64,000 bases of DNA from Thermococcus stetteri (GTDB lineage: Archaea > Methanobacteriota_B > Thermococci > Thermococcales > Thermococcaceae): NCBI RefSeq assembly GCF_017873335.1, contig NZ_JAGGKB010000002.1, positions 310,001-374,000 of the forward strand, read 5' to 3'. The notes under the pieces are model-generated. The model was not told the origin of the DNA. It searched no databases and saw only the letters and a list, made by a program, of their open reading frames with translations. Positions 41,390 to 49,300 of the stretch are shown here, piece after piece. Each line of letters starts with the position of its first letter. Position 1 is the first letter of the stretch. The position numbers and the translations under genes were made by a program.

Positions 41390-42568
41390 ATGAAAAGTGT
41401 GAAGTTACTCGAAGGTGTTTACTGGGTTGGTGTAAAGGACTGGGACAGGAGGATGTTCGATTCCCTCATCCCCCTTCCCGAGGGAACTTCCTACAACGCA
41501 TACCTCGTGCTCGGTAACGAAAAGAGTGCTCTCATAGATACGGTAAACCCGGGTTTTGAGAGGGAACTTGAGGAAAAAGTCAATGAGATAATCCCTCTTG
41601 GGGAGATAGACTACGTGGTTATGAACCATGCTGAACCTGATCACGCGGGTGCAATACCCTATATAATGGCGCTTAACAGGAAGGCTCTTCTCCTCACAAC
41701 GGAAAAGGGAAAAGAGCTCGCGAAAGCTTACTACGGTATTCCCGATGGGAGGATAATGGTCGTAAAGGACGGTGATGAGATAAACCTCGGCGGCAAAACG
41801 CTCCGCTTTATAGAGGCCCCATGGCTTCACTGGCCGGAGACAATGTTTACCTATCTCGTCGAAGATAAGGTCCTCTTCCCGTGCGACTTCTTTGGTGCCC
41901 ATACTCCCCACGGCCTTTACGATGATGAAGTCCCATCCATAATAGAGTACGCGCAGAGGTACTTCGGCGAAATCATGATGCCCTTCTCGGGTATGGCTAA
42001 AAGGGCCCTGGAAAAACTCAAAGGGCTGGAGATAAAGATGATAGCACCGAGCCATGGGCCCATTTACAGAAACCCGAAGAGAATCCTAAATGCCTACGAA
42101 AAGTGGGTTAACGGGGAGACAAAAGAGAAGGTGCTTGTGGCTTACGTAAGCATGTGGGGCTCCAACAGGGAGCTGGCGAAAGAATTGGCGGATATTCTGG
42201 TGGCCAAAGGGCTTGACGTTAGGGTGCACGATCTCGTAAGTGCCGACATTGGAGAGCTTGCAAAGGATCTCGTCGATTCAAGGGCTATAGTACTGGCGGC
42301 TCCAACGGTGCTTGGAAGTGCCCATCCGCTCGCCGTTTATGCTTCCTACCTCGTGAAGGCCCTAAGGCCCCCCGCAAAGTATGCCGTCTTAATAGGCTCC
42401 CACGGGTGGCACGGGAGAAGTATAGATGCAATTCTGGAGATCCTGAAGGGTGCAAGCTTTGAACTGCTTGGAACGCTCGATGTTCACGCAAGGCCGAAGG
42501 AGGAGGACTATGAGGCCCTTCACAGTTTGGCTGACCTCCTGGCTGAAAAGGTTATGGAGGTGAATTAG
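41390..42568 (+). CDS. fprA: Flavodiiron protein FprA (O2/NO reductase)
   Basis: A 392-residue flavodiiron protein, starting at ATG 41390 with GGTGATA upstream. The metallo-beta-lactamase-like domain carries diiron ligands in NHAEPDHAGAIP, HW, CDFFGAHTPHG and APSHGPIY. The flavodoxin domain starts near residue 250 (VLVAYVSMWGSNRELAKEL) and has APTVLGSAHPLAVY and IGSHGWHGRS. It reduces O2 to water or NO to N2O with electrons from rubredoxin or NADH. The DUF438-hemerythrin gene begins immediately after the stop. A palindrome covers its predicted transcription start. Confidence 0.94.
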   Translation: MKSVKLLEGVYWVGVKDWDRRMFDSLIPLPEGTSYNAYLVLGNEKSALIDTVNPGFERELEEKVNEIIPLGEIDYVVMNHAEPDHAGAIPYIMALNRKALLLTTEKGKELAKAYYGIPDGRIMVVKDGDEINLGGKTLRFIEAPWLHWPETMFTYLVEDKVLFPCDFFGAHTPHGLYDDEVPSIIEYAQRYFGEIMMPFSGMAKRALEKLKGLEIKMIAPSHGPIYRNPKRILNAYEKWVNGETKEKVLVAYVSMWGSNRELAKELADILVAKGLDVRVHDLVSADIGELAKDLVDSRAIVLAAPTVLGSAHPLAVYASYLVKALRPPAKYAVLIGSHGWHGRSIDAILEILKGASFELLGTLDVHARPKEEDYEALHSLADLLAEKVMEVN

Positions 42569-43903
42569 ATGACCGAGCTTTTGAAAAACCGCGAATACAA
42601 AAAGGAGCAGCTTAAGAACCTTTTACTCAGGATTCACAACGGGGAGAGCGTTGAGAAGCTTAAGGAAGAGTTCAGAACCGTTTTAAGCGGAATCTCGCCC
42701 CTTGAAATACCCCTCATCGAGCAGGAGCTTGTGAAGGAGGGAATCTCCGCCAAGGATATAGCAAAGATGTGCGACCTTCACGTCGAGCTGTTCAGGGAAG
42801 CGGTCAAGGGAACCGACGAGCTTGAGGAGAAGGGCCTGCCGGATGGCCACCCGCTCAAGACCCTCTACCAGGAGAACAAGGAGATAATGAAGGACGCCGA
42901 AATGCTCAACCTCTACGCGAGAACCCTGGCCACCACGAAGGACGAGCGCATGAGGGAGGAAATCCTCGGCGTTCTGGAGGAGATAGTGGGCAGCCTCAGA
43001 AGGGTCGGCTTCACCCACTACAACCGCGAGGAGATGCTGACGTTCCCGTACATCGAGCGTCGCGGACTTACGGCCATAGCAACCGTCCTGTGGACGAAGC
43101 ACGACGAGATAAGGGCGATGGTAAGGCACCTCGGGGAGCTCCTGCAGAAAAGGAAGGACATGCCGTGGGAAGATTTCGTCGAGCGCTTCAAGGCTAAAGC
43201 CGGTGAAGCGGCCTTCGCCCTGAGCGACATGGTGTTCAGGGAGAACAACATCTTCTACCCAACGCTCAAAGCTCTCCTCAGCGACGGTGAGTGGAAGGCC
43301 ATAAGGATGCAGGAAGACGAGTACGGCTACTACAAGGTAAACCCGCCGGCCTGGGACCCCGGAGTTGAGCCTCTCCATCCATGGGAGATAAACCCCGAGC
43401 TCAGCGTTGAGCAGCTTTTGGGGCTCCCCAAGGAAGTCCAGCAGGCACTTAGAGGTCAGCCTTTAGAGTTTGACAAGAGCGAGCTGCGGAGAGAGGGCGA
43501 CATCGACATGGGAACGGGCTACGTAAGCGTTGAGGAGCTCAAGGCCATCTTCGAGGCGCTACCGGTTGACGTAACCTTCATAGACAGGGACGACCGCGTG
43601 AGGTTCTTCTCCCCTGGCGAGAGGATTTTCGCCCGCTCGTTGAGCGTCCTCGGAAGGCCCGTCCAGCTCTGCCATCCGCCGAAGAGCGTTTATGTTGTTA
43701 ACAAAATCCTCAGGGCCTTCAAGGAGGGCAGGAAGAAGGAGGCGACCTTCTGGCTCAGGCTCGGTCCGAAGTACGTTTACATCAAATACGTGCCCCTCTT
43801 TGACAAAAACGGGAACTACCTGGGAACGCTGGAGATTACCATGGACATCGAGCCATATAAGAAGATCGAGGGCGAGAAGAGACTGCTCGACTGGAGGGAT
43901 TGA
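42569..43903 (+). CDS. DUF438-hemerythrin-PAS protein
   Basis: A 444-residue three-part protein. Residues 1-80 form DUF438 (KEEFRTVLSGISPLEIPLIEQELVKEGISAKDIAKMCDLHVELF). A hemerythrin-like helical domain follows (HPLKTLYQENKEIMKDA; THYNREEMLTFPYIERRG; WTKHDEIRAMVRHLGEL; FRENNIFYPTLKALL). A C-terminal PAS domain (about 320-430) has VDVTFIDRDDRVRFFSPGERIF and FWLRLGPKYVYIKYVPLFDKNG. Such proteins bind diiron, O2 or NO and act in sensing or defence. It abuts fprA and the cupin gene. A truncated second copy of its last 37 codons occurs at 51.8 kb. Confidence 0.9.
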   Translation: MTELLKNREYKKEQLKNLLLRIHNGESVEKLKEEFRTVLSGISPLEIPLIEQELVKEGISAKDIAKMCDLHVELFREAVKGTDELEEKGLPDGHPLKTLYQENKEIMKDAEMLNLYARTLATTKDERMREEILGVLEEIVGSLRRVGFTHYNREEMLTFPYIERRGLTAIATVLWTKHDEIRAMVRHLGELLQKRKDMPWEDFVERFKAKAGEAAFALSDMVFRENNIFYPTLKALLSDGEWKAIRMQEDEYGYYKVNPPAWDPGVEPLHPWEINPELSVEQLLGLPKEVQQALRGQPLEFDKSELRREGDIDMGTGYVSVEELKAIFEALPVDVTFIDRDDRVRFFSPGERIFARSLSVLGRPVQLCHPPKSVYVVNKILRAFKEGRKKEATFWLRLGPKYVYIKYVPLFDKNGNYLGTLEITMDIEPYKKIEGEKRLLDWRD

Positions 43904-43904
43904 G

Positions 43905-44216
43905 ATGATCGTTGTTAGAGTTGAGGACGCCCCGTGGGTGGACAACCCACACGGAGTGGATGTGAGAAAGCTGATGGATGAGAAAAGTGCCCAGATATTT
44001 TACATAACCCTGAATCTGGGAGAGAGTCTGAAGAGACACACAACGCCGGTTGATGCTTTCCTCTACGTCCTCAAGGGCAGGGGCATCGTGGAGGTCGGCG
44101 ACGAAAGGGCAGAGGTTAAGAAGGGAACCGCCGTATATCTCCCGAAGGAAGTGCCGCATGCGGTTTCCAACGGGGGAAGCCTTGACATGGCATTCCTCGT
44201 TATCAAGGTGATGTAA
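43905..44216 (+). CDS. Cupin-domain protein
   Basis: A 103-residue single-domain cupin: LKRHTTPVDAFLYVLKGRGIVEVGDE (motif 1 with His and Glu-region) and VYLPKEVPHAVSNGG (motif 2 His). It begins one base after the DUF438 stop and ends directly before the M24 gene, so the run DUF438-cupin-M24 is translationally linked. Substrate unknown; metal binding is likely. The duplicate locus at 51.9 kb has lost this gene. Confidence 0.85.
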   Translation: MIVVRVEDAPWVDNPHGVDVRKLMDEKSAQIFYITLNLGESLKRHTTPVDAFLYVLKGRGIVEVGDERAEVKKGTAVYLPKEVPHAVSNGGSLDMAFLVIKVM

Positions 44217-45302
44217 ATGCGTGGGAATCCCGAAATTTTCAAAAGACGTGTGGAGCGCTTTCAGGAACTCCTTAGGAAGAAAGAGATAGACGGGGCAGTG
44301 ATAAGAACCCTTTCCAGCTTCATATACTTCACCGGAACCAAGTGGCTCCGGCCGAGTCTCCTTATCCCGGCCGAGGGAGAGCCAGTGGTTTACGTTGTTA
44401 AAGGTGAAGCCGAGCTTTTCAGGGAGAAGAGCTGGATCGAGAACGTCGTGGAGTTCCAGAAGGTAGAGGACCTAATGGCTGGCGTTGTGAGCTGGATCCA
44501 CAGGAACGGCATGGAACGGGTCGGCCTTGAGTTCGGGGTAGAGCGCGACGCTTACCTTATATTCCTCAAGATATTCGAGCGCCTCAACCCGACCATCGAG
44601 ATAGTGGACATCCTCGACCTCACGATGGGGCTGAGGATGATAAAGGAAGACTGGGAGCTAGACAACATCAGGAAAGCTGGAAAAATCGCAGGGCGGGGCA
44701 TGAAGGTCGCCGAGGAGGTCATAAAGCCGGGCCTCAGCGAGCTGGAGATAGCGGCTGAAGTCGTAAGGGAGCTCATGCTCAGTGGCAGTGAAGACCCGAA
44801 GGTTTACGTTTCAACGACGCCGAGGGCTCACGCCGAGCCCTTCCGCGACCTCAGGGTCCCCGAAAATGGCATTGTTACCGTCGTTATAGGAGCCGACTGG
44901 AACCACTACTACGTGAACATGGCCAGGACTTTCGTTGTAGGAGAGCCGGGCGAAAGGGTCAGGGAAGCAATCGAGGTTAAGGAGGAGGCGTACAGGATTG
45001 CACTTGAGGAGACGAGGGTTGGCGTTGCATTGAACACCATCGAGAAGAAACTCGCGAACTTCTTCAGGGAGAGGGGCTTTGGGGAAGCTTACATAGCCGG
45101 CTACACCCACGGCGTCGGCCTGTTAATCGAGGAGCCTCCTATAACCACTATCATCGCCCCGCAGAGGGCCACCAAAGTCCAGGAAAACATGGTTCTAACG
45201 GTGATCCACCCGCCGCTCATGATTCCTGAGGGAGCGGTAAAGCACGAGGACACCTACATTGTCAAAAAGGATGGCCTGGAGAGGGTGACATTTTTCTTCT
45301 GA
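44217..45302 (+). CDS. M24-family peptidase-fold protein, copy 1, with altered metal ligands
   Basis: A 361-residue protein of the Xaa-Pro aminopeptidase/prolidase fold: N-terminal creatinase-like domain (YFTGTKWLRPSLLIPAEGEPVV) and pita-bread C-terminal domain. By alignment with prolidase, the metal ligands differ. The first Asp is replaced (VVIGADWNHYY), the second is Asn (VNMART), His is kept (THGVGL), the Glu of TIEPG becomes His (VIHPP), and the last Glu is kept (KHEDTY). The paralogue at 52 kb shows the same changes, so this is a conserved variant that may not be a dimetal peptidase. ATG 44217 follows the cupin stop. Confidence 0.85.
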   Translation: MRGNPEIFKRRVERFQELLRKKEIDGAVIRTLSSFIYFTGTKWLRPSLLIPAEGEPVVYVVKGEAELFREKSWIENVVEFQKVEDLMAGVVSWIHRNGMERVGLEFGVERDAYLIFLKIFERLNPTIEIVDILDLTMGLRMIKEDWELDNIRKAGKIAGRGMKVAEEVIKPGLSELEIAAEVVRELMLSGSEDPKVYVSTTPRAHAEPFRDLRVPENGIVTVVIGADWNHYYVNMARTFVVGEPGERVREAIEVKEEAYRIALEETRVGVALNTIEKKLANFFRERGFGEAYIAGYTHGVGLLIEEPPITTIIAPQRATKVQENMVLTVIHPPLMIPEGAVKHEDTYIVKKDGLERVTFFF

Positions 45303-45697
45303 AAGCCTTGCCCTTTAGGGCAGGGGTGCAGTAAAACCCCAATGACCCTTAAACCACCGAAACCCTTTTAAACTCTGTAAGGTAGTAAGGCTTCGGAGGG
45401 GCCACTCGAAGGTTAACCCGATGGGACGAGGGGTTTCAGCGTGTCCTCCCGCCATTGGGAGGAAGACGCTGTTAAGCGTCCTTTCAAGAACCGCCTTCGA
45501 GCGGTTTGAAACCCGGGAGTGGCCTTGATTGATAACCCCAATCCGCTCTGGTGGTAGGGTAATGGGGGCAAGACCGTCCCCTCGGGCCAAGCTGAAACCG
45601 GCGACAGGAGTAGGAGATGAGCGCCCGTAAACCTTCCCGCCACTGGTGAGGGGGTTAAGCCGAACCCTCGCCCCTCACGGCGGGAAGGAGGTCAGAG
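45303..45697 (+). mobile_element. IS200/IS605-like remnant without transposase
   Basis: A GC-rich stretch with no convincing protein. It opens with a subterminal hairpin (GCCTTGCCCTTTAGGGCAGG, 45304-45323) and ends with a second one (CCTCGCCCCTCACGGCGGG, around 45666-45685) just before GGAGGTCAG. Such terminal hairpins, and the structured GC-rich 3' part, resemble IS200/IS605 ends and the TnpB guide RNA region. Short internal hairpins (CCGCCTTCGAGCGG; CCTCCCGCCATTGGGAGG) support a structured RNA. It abuts the truncated toxin fragment, which it seems to have cut. Identification rests on pattern memory, not a database match. Confidence 0.5.
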
Positions 45698-45880
45698 TCA
45701 AAGGTCAAAGTGAGACCGCTCTCCTTGAACTTCCCCCGCATATTTGGGGGTCTGAAGTGCTCTCTCCAGCACCTCATCGAGGAATTCTCTAAGCTCTTTC
45801 TCGTTCTTGAAGACTTTTGGTAATTGTTTGGCCTCACCGTTCACGACAATCTTCTGACCCAAGGGCTAGAAGGATGTTTT
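45698..45880 (-). pseudogene. Orphan C-terminal fragment of a polymorphic toxin
   Basis: The minus strand encodes PLGQKIVVNGEAKQLPKVF then KELREFLDEVLERALQ, matching residues near 380-430 of the intact toxin at 46.5 kb (PLGQKIVDPKTG, QLPKVF, LREFLDEVLERALQ). The Trp before PLGQ is a TAG here (45866-45868), nothing upstream of it is kept apart from a few residues, and the frame ends at 45698-45700 beside the IS-like end. It sits downstream of the immunity gene, the place where orphan toxin tips occur in contact-dependent inhibition loci. Not expected to be expressed as a toxin. Confidence 0.75.
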
Positions 45881-45884
45881 TCAA

Positions 45885-46481
45885 TTAATGCTCAAAATCC
45901 AGCTCTGTTTTAATTTCCTGTATGAGGTTTTCTAAGTATTGCCTAAGCCGAGAAATTTCCTCTGTAAATCCGTTATATTGCATGGCTTTAGTCTCCATTT
46001 CTATTGGGAAGCATTTTTCAAGGTACTCCTCGCTTATTTTGAGAATATCGGCGACAAAGGTCTCAAACGGTAGTTCAATGGTGCCATGAAGGGGGTTCTT
46101 CGAAGAAATATACTTGGGAGCTTCATTTATGAAATGAAAACGCAACAATTCCCCTTTTCTTTCGAGATAATACGTGTTAAAATCAAGGTCAAGTATTGGC
46201 CCGCAGACATAACTACCAGGCAATAAATCAAAACCGTCATTCTCGGCGTTTTTCCTTTTGTTAAAACAGCTTTTAGGGCACTTTAGGAGATCTCTTGTAC
46301 ATAGAAGTAGATCCTGAAAGAGAGCATATAAGTCGCCAAGCCATCCCTCATCGTGGTACCCCCCTACTTCATGCCCAGCCACCAAAAAAAGAATGGGAAA
46401 ACGGCCGGGAAATGGGTCTGGCTCAAAGGATTCCATATCTATTTCAATCTCAATGAATCTTCCATGAAGTCCACACCTCAT
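45885..46481 (-). CDS. Putative immunity protein for toxin 2
   Basis: A 198-residue acidic soluble protein. ATG 46479-46481 (MRCGLHGRFIEIEIDMESF) lies five bases beyond the toxin stop, with GGGGTGA upstream. It has many aromatic and Cys residues (LLLCTRDLLKCPKSCFNKRK; GSYVCGPILDLDFNTYYLERKG) and no recognised motif or membrane segment. Tight linkage to the toxin gene indicates co-transcription. Immunity is inferred from position. Confidence 0.62.
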   Translation of the reverse strand: MRCGLHGRFIEIEIDMESFEPDPFPGRFPILFLVAGHEVGGYHDEGWLGDLYALFQDLLLCTRDLLKCPKSCFNKRKNAENDGFDLLPGSYVCGPILDLDFNTYYLERKGELLRFHFINEAPKYISSKNPLHGTIELPFETFVADILKISEEYLEKCFPIEMETKAMQYNGFTEEISRLRQYLENLIQEIKTELDFEH

Positions 46482-46486
46482 TGAAG

Positions 46487-47902
46487 TCACCCCATGCGTA
46501 TCCATCTACCAGATTGTTTTTCTCTGTCCCACACGTACCCTAAAACCTTCTTGCCTTTTGAGGGATATGCTGTAATAAGTTGATAGGCACCCTTAGCTTG
46601 GTTGTATGAGAACTGGAACTCTACCACATCTATTCCGTCTATGTGCATGCCGAGTTCATTCAGGTTAACCCTTAGCTTCACAAAGCTCTGTCCCCTAAAT
46701 TCTGTGTAGTACTCTTCCTTCTGGAGTGCCCTCTCCAGTACTTCATCAAGGAACTCTCTGAGCCCTTCCTCGTCCCTGAAGACTTTTGGAAGCTGGACAA
46801 CCCTTCCAGTTTTGGGATCAACGATTTTCTGGCCCAACGGCCAGAAGGTTGTAATCTTGGTTTTTGCACGGCTCTTAATTATGTCCATCTCATATCCCCA
46901 CACGTGCCTCATGAAGGCGTGAAGCAGTCCGCTTCTCTCGGGTTCAGTTCCCTTCTCAAGGACGACTTTGTACTTTCTGCCGCCGTTCTCGACGATGAAG
47001 GATGAGGACTTCTCTGCAAATCTCTCAATCCCTTCCTTGACTCCTTTTATTGTCGCCCCGTGCTTGACGGCCTCCTCAACTGCCTCCGTTGAAACTCCAG
47101 CCCTGGTGAGGTCGTCGAGGGCCTTCGCGGCATCATCGCCGTGCTTAACTATGTCGTCAAAGATGTGGGCGAACCTTTCAACCACTTCGTCGGCATGGTT
47201 TATTATTTTGGCCTCCCTGAGAATCCTGTAGATATCATCCGTCACCCCGAACTTCTTGCCGAGTTTTGAGACGAGTTTTAATTCCTCATCACCCGGGACT
47301 GCAACGCCAACGATGAAGAGTGTTCCCTGAACCTTACACTCCATTGAATCCGTGCCGTAATCCCTGCACGTCTTGTAAGTATCATAAGCATCCCACACCG
47401 TTAGCCCGATGACTATTAACGCACCTATAGCCTGAAAGAATTGAGGCCTTATCTCTCCCTTCTGTGCTGGATAGGTTACCGTGTAGCCGGTTGGGAAGAA
47501 TCTCGGCGTGGATTCCGGTGTTAGCCTTACCCATGAACTCATGAAGATGCCGTTTCCAGAGGAAATACGCAGTTTAACGTAAACCGGCTCTCTGACGTTG
47601 AGGAAGACCGCCACCTTCTTGCCCCAAGGCTTCAGCCGGCCAAGGCTGACGCGCTCGGTGGTTCTCCCCCCATCCTTGCTGATGAGGACTGTTCCGTAGC
47701 CGGAGAGGCAGTTCGGCGGGACATTCCAGGTAACGACCGCAATGTTGCCGCTCTGCTCAACGCCGTCGAGGTGGATTGGATACGCTCCCGAACTTGTCCC
47801 CAGGACGGGAAGCCCGGACCATGGCAGAGAAAGGGCCGAGGTTGCCGGCAAAGTCATGACGAGGAGGAAAAATACTAACCCAACAATTTTTCGGAGGTTC
47901 AT
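46487..47902 (-). CDS. Secreted polymorphic toxin 2 with BECR-like RNase C-terminus
   Basis: A 471-residue exported protein. ATG 47900-47902 follows GGAGGT. Layout: signal peptide (LVFFLLVMTLPATSALS), an Ig-like beta-rich domain (about 30-140), the shared GEIRPQFFQAIGALIVIGLTVW membrane segment, a pretoxin-like middle (VGVAVPGDEELKLVSKLGKKFG), helices, and a C-terminal domain of about 150 residues with GLLHAFMRHVWG, SRAKTKITTFWPLGQKI and a last strand YQLITAYPSKGKK. The HxxxRH start and ITAYP end are typical of the BECR ribonuclease group of polymorphic toxins. A matching orphan tip lies downstream at 45.7 kb. Toxin activity is inferred. Confidence 0.72.
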   Translation of the reverse strand: MNLRKIVGLVFFLLVMTLPATSALSLPWSGLPVLGTSSGAYPIHLDGVEQSGNIAVVTWNVPPNCLSGYGTVLISKDGGRTTERVSLGRLKPWGKKVAVFLNVREPVYVKLRISSGNGIFMSSWVRLTPESTPRFFPTGYTVTYPAQKGEIRPQFFQAIGALIVIGLTVWDAYDTYKTCRDYGTDSMECKVQGTLFIVGVAVPGDEELKLVSKLGKKFGVTDDIYRILREAKIINHADEVVERFAHIFDDIVKHGDDAAKALDDLTRAGVSTEAVEEAVKHGATIKGVKEGIERFAEKSSSFIVENGGRKYKVVLEKGTEPERSGLLHAFMRHVWGYEMDIIKSRAKTKITTFWPLGQKIVDPKTGRVVQLPKVFRDEEGLREFLDEVLERALQKEEYYTEFRGQSFVKLRVNLNELGMHIDGIDVVEFQFSYNQAKGAYQLITAYPSKGKKVLGYVWDREKQSGRWIRMG

Positions 47903-47939
47903 TATTACTACCTCCGATTTTTTCCGTAGGCGGTTAGTA

Positions 47940-47980
47940 TTCAAATTTAAAAGAATTTTGTAAACTCAAAGTTGAAAACA
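47940..47980 (-). promoter_or_regulatory. SurR-type operator before toxin 2
   Basis: Minus-strand GTTTTCAAC (47979-47971), five bases, GTT (47965-47963), then TATA-like TTTTAAATTTG about 18 bases after the first half. The geometry equals that of the hypF and hypC promoters. If real, sulfur-responsive control extends to a toxin gene. Confidence 0.5.
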
Positions 47981-48070
47981 AAAGTGGAAACTAGCACACG
48001 TAAGAACGGCAGTATTTGACTGAAACTTGTACATGCTAAGAGAAACAAACGAAGGATAGAAATGGATTAT

Positions 48071-48583
48071 TCAAATGAAGAAAATTTTGACTTCTCTGCT
48101 GGTTATCTGGGAGAGTATGCTCTCCAGGACGTCGGCCTTTTCGGGGAGCTTCTTCCTGTCCCTTCCCATGACGAGGACCTTGTAGTAGGTTCCCCCGCCG
48201 GGCTTGTAAACGATGTTGACCCCGAAGACGCCCGCAGGGTAGAGGAGATCGGTGGCAAGCTTCTTGACATCGTCGGTTCCCGTGACCTCAACGGCCTCTA
48301 TGACGCGTATCCTCTTTCCGAGCTCCCGCATGAGGGCCTTGATGTTCTTGCCGCCTTTGCCTATGGTTATCGGAACGTCTCTCTCGCCAACCACGATGAC
48401 TATTATGTCGCCGGCCTCAACGGCCCTCTTAAACTCTATATCAACGTCCCCGATGAGCCTGTAAAGGAGTCTCGCAACCTTAACATCAAGCTCCGAGATG
48501 ACCCCGTCCTGGAGCTTTTTCTCGTCAGCCGGGCACAGAATGTCGTGGGTCTTCAAACACACCTCACAGATTGGCGCCTTCAT
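48071..48583 (-). CDS. NusA-like KH-domain RNA-binding protein
   Basis: A 170-residue archaeal protein with an N-terminal Cys motif (CEVCLKTHDILCPADE) and KH domains; IVVGERDVPITIGKGGKNIKALMRELGKRIRVIEAVEVTG carries the GxxG loop (GKGG). Related to archaeal NusA-like factors, presumably binding RNA in transcription or RNA turnover. A TATA-like TTTTTAAAGG lies about 50 bases upstream, so it has its own promoter. It is the last gene of the minus-strand series from 51.7 kb. Confidence 0.85.
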   Translation of the reverse strand: MKAPICEVCLKTHDILCPADEKKLQDGVISELDVKVARLLYRLIGDVDIEFKRAVEAGDIIVIVVGERDVPITIGKGGKNIKALMRELGKRIRVIEAVEVTGTDDVKKLATDLLYPAGVFGVNIVYKPGGGTYYKVLVMGRDRKKLPEKADVLESILSQITSREVKIFFI

Positions 48584-48675
48584 ATCCTCACCTAAGAATG
48601 ACCTTGAACGGGCTAACCCTTAATTCTGGAAGTCCTTTAAAAACATTATTATGGAAGAAAAAGCCGAAAGGAGGT

Positions 48676-49296
48676 TCAGATTTCGCCCTCTATCTCGCGC
48701 CTTATGCGCTCGATGAATTCCTCGGTGAAGCGATGCCTCTCCTCCGCCATCCTCCTCGCGGTTTCGGTGTACATCAAATCCTTCAGCTTCAGTATCTTTT
48801 CCTCGAAGTGCTCTAAGGAATCCTCGATGCTCCTTCCGTGCTCGCCGGAGTACATGAAGACCCTAGCCACGCCTATCGCACCGATCGCATCGAGCTTGTC
48901 GGCGTCGCTGAGTATCTTGGCTTCAAGCGTTTCCGGCTCCGGACCGCGGGAGAAGCGGTGGGCTTCTATGGCGTGGGCAACTGCTTCAACTTTCTCCTCC
49001 GGGTACTCGAGGCTTCTGAGGTAGTGCCTTGCTATCCTAGCTCCTTCCGCGGCGTGGTCTTCAACCCTCCCCGCGCTCTCGAGCGGCCTAGCCACGTCGT
49101 GGAGGAGGGCCGCAAGGGCCAGGATCTCCAGGTCAGCCCCTTCCTCCCTCCCGATGTGGAGGCAGAGGTTGAGCACGCGCTCCACGTGGCTGAAGCCGTG
49201 GGTTCCCTCCCATTCAAAGAAGTGCCTGGCGTAATCGCGGGTCCGTTCTATGAGTCTGATTGAATTCCCATCGCCGATGAACTCCTCGAGCCTCAT
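48676..49296 (-). CDS. HD-domain phosphohydrolase
   Basis: A 206-residue HD-superfamily metal-dependent phosphohydrolase. The ligands are visible in HGFSHVERVLNLCLHIG, LLHDVARPLE (HD), DHAAEGARIARHYL and LSDADKLDAIGAIGVAR. Proteins of this YedJ/predicted-HD type hydrolyse nucleotides or phosphate monoesters; the substrate is unknown. It begins four bases after the DUF4392 gene. Confidence 0.88.
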   Translation of the reverse strand: MRLEEFIGDGNSIRLIERTRDYARHFFEWEGTHGFSHVERVLNLCLHIGREEGADLEILALAALLHDVARPLESAGRVEDHAAEGARIARHYLRSLEYPEEKVEAVAHAIEAHRFSRGPEPETLEAKILSDADKLDAIGAIGVARVFMYSGEHGRSIEDSLEHFEEKILKLKDLMYTETARRMAEERHRFTEEFIERIRREIEGEI

Positions 49297-49300
49297 CCCA

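Noticed and set aside
45303-45697. RNase P RNA, SRP RNA or tRNA-like gene
   Set aside because: None of the conserved core sequences of RNase P or SRP RNA are seen and no cloverleaf can be drawn; terminal hairpins fit an IS end better.
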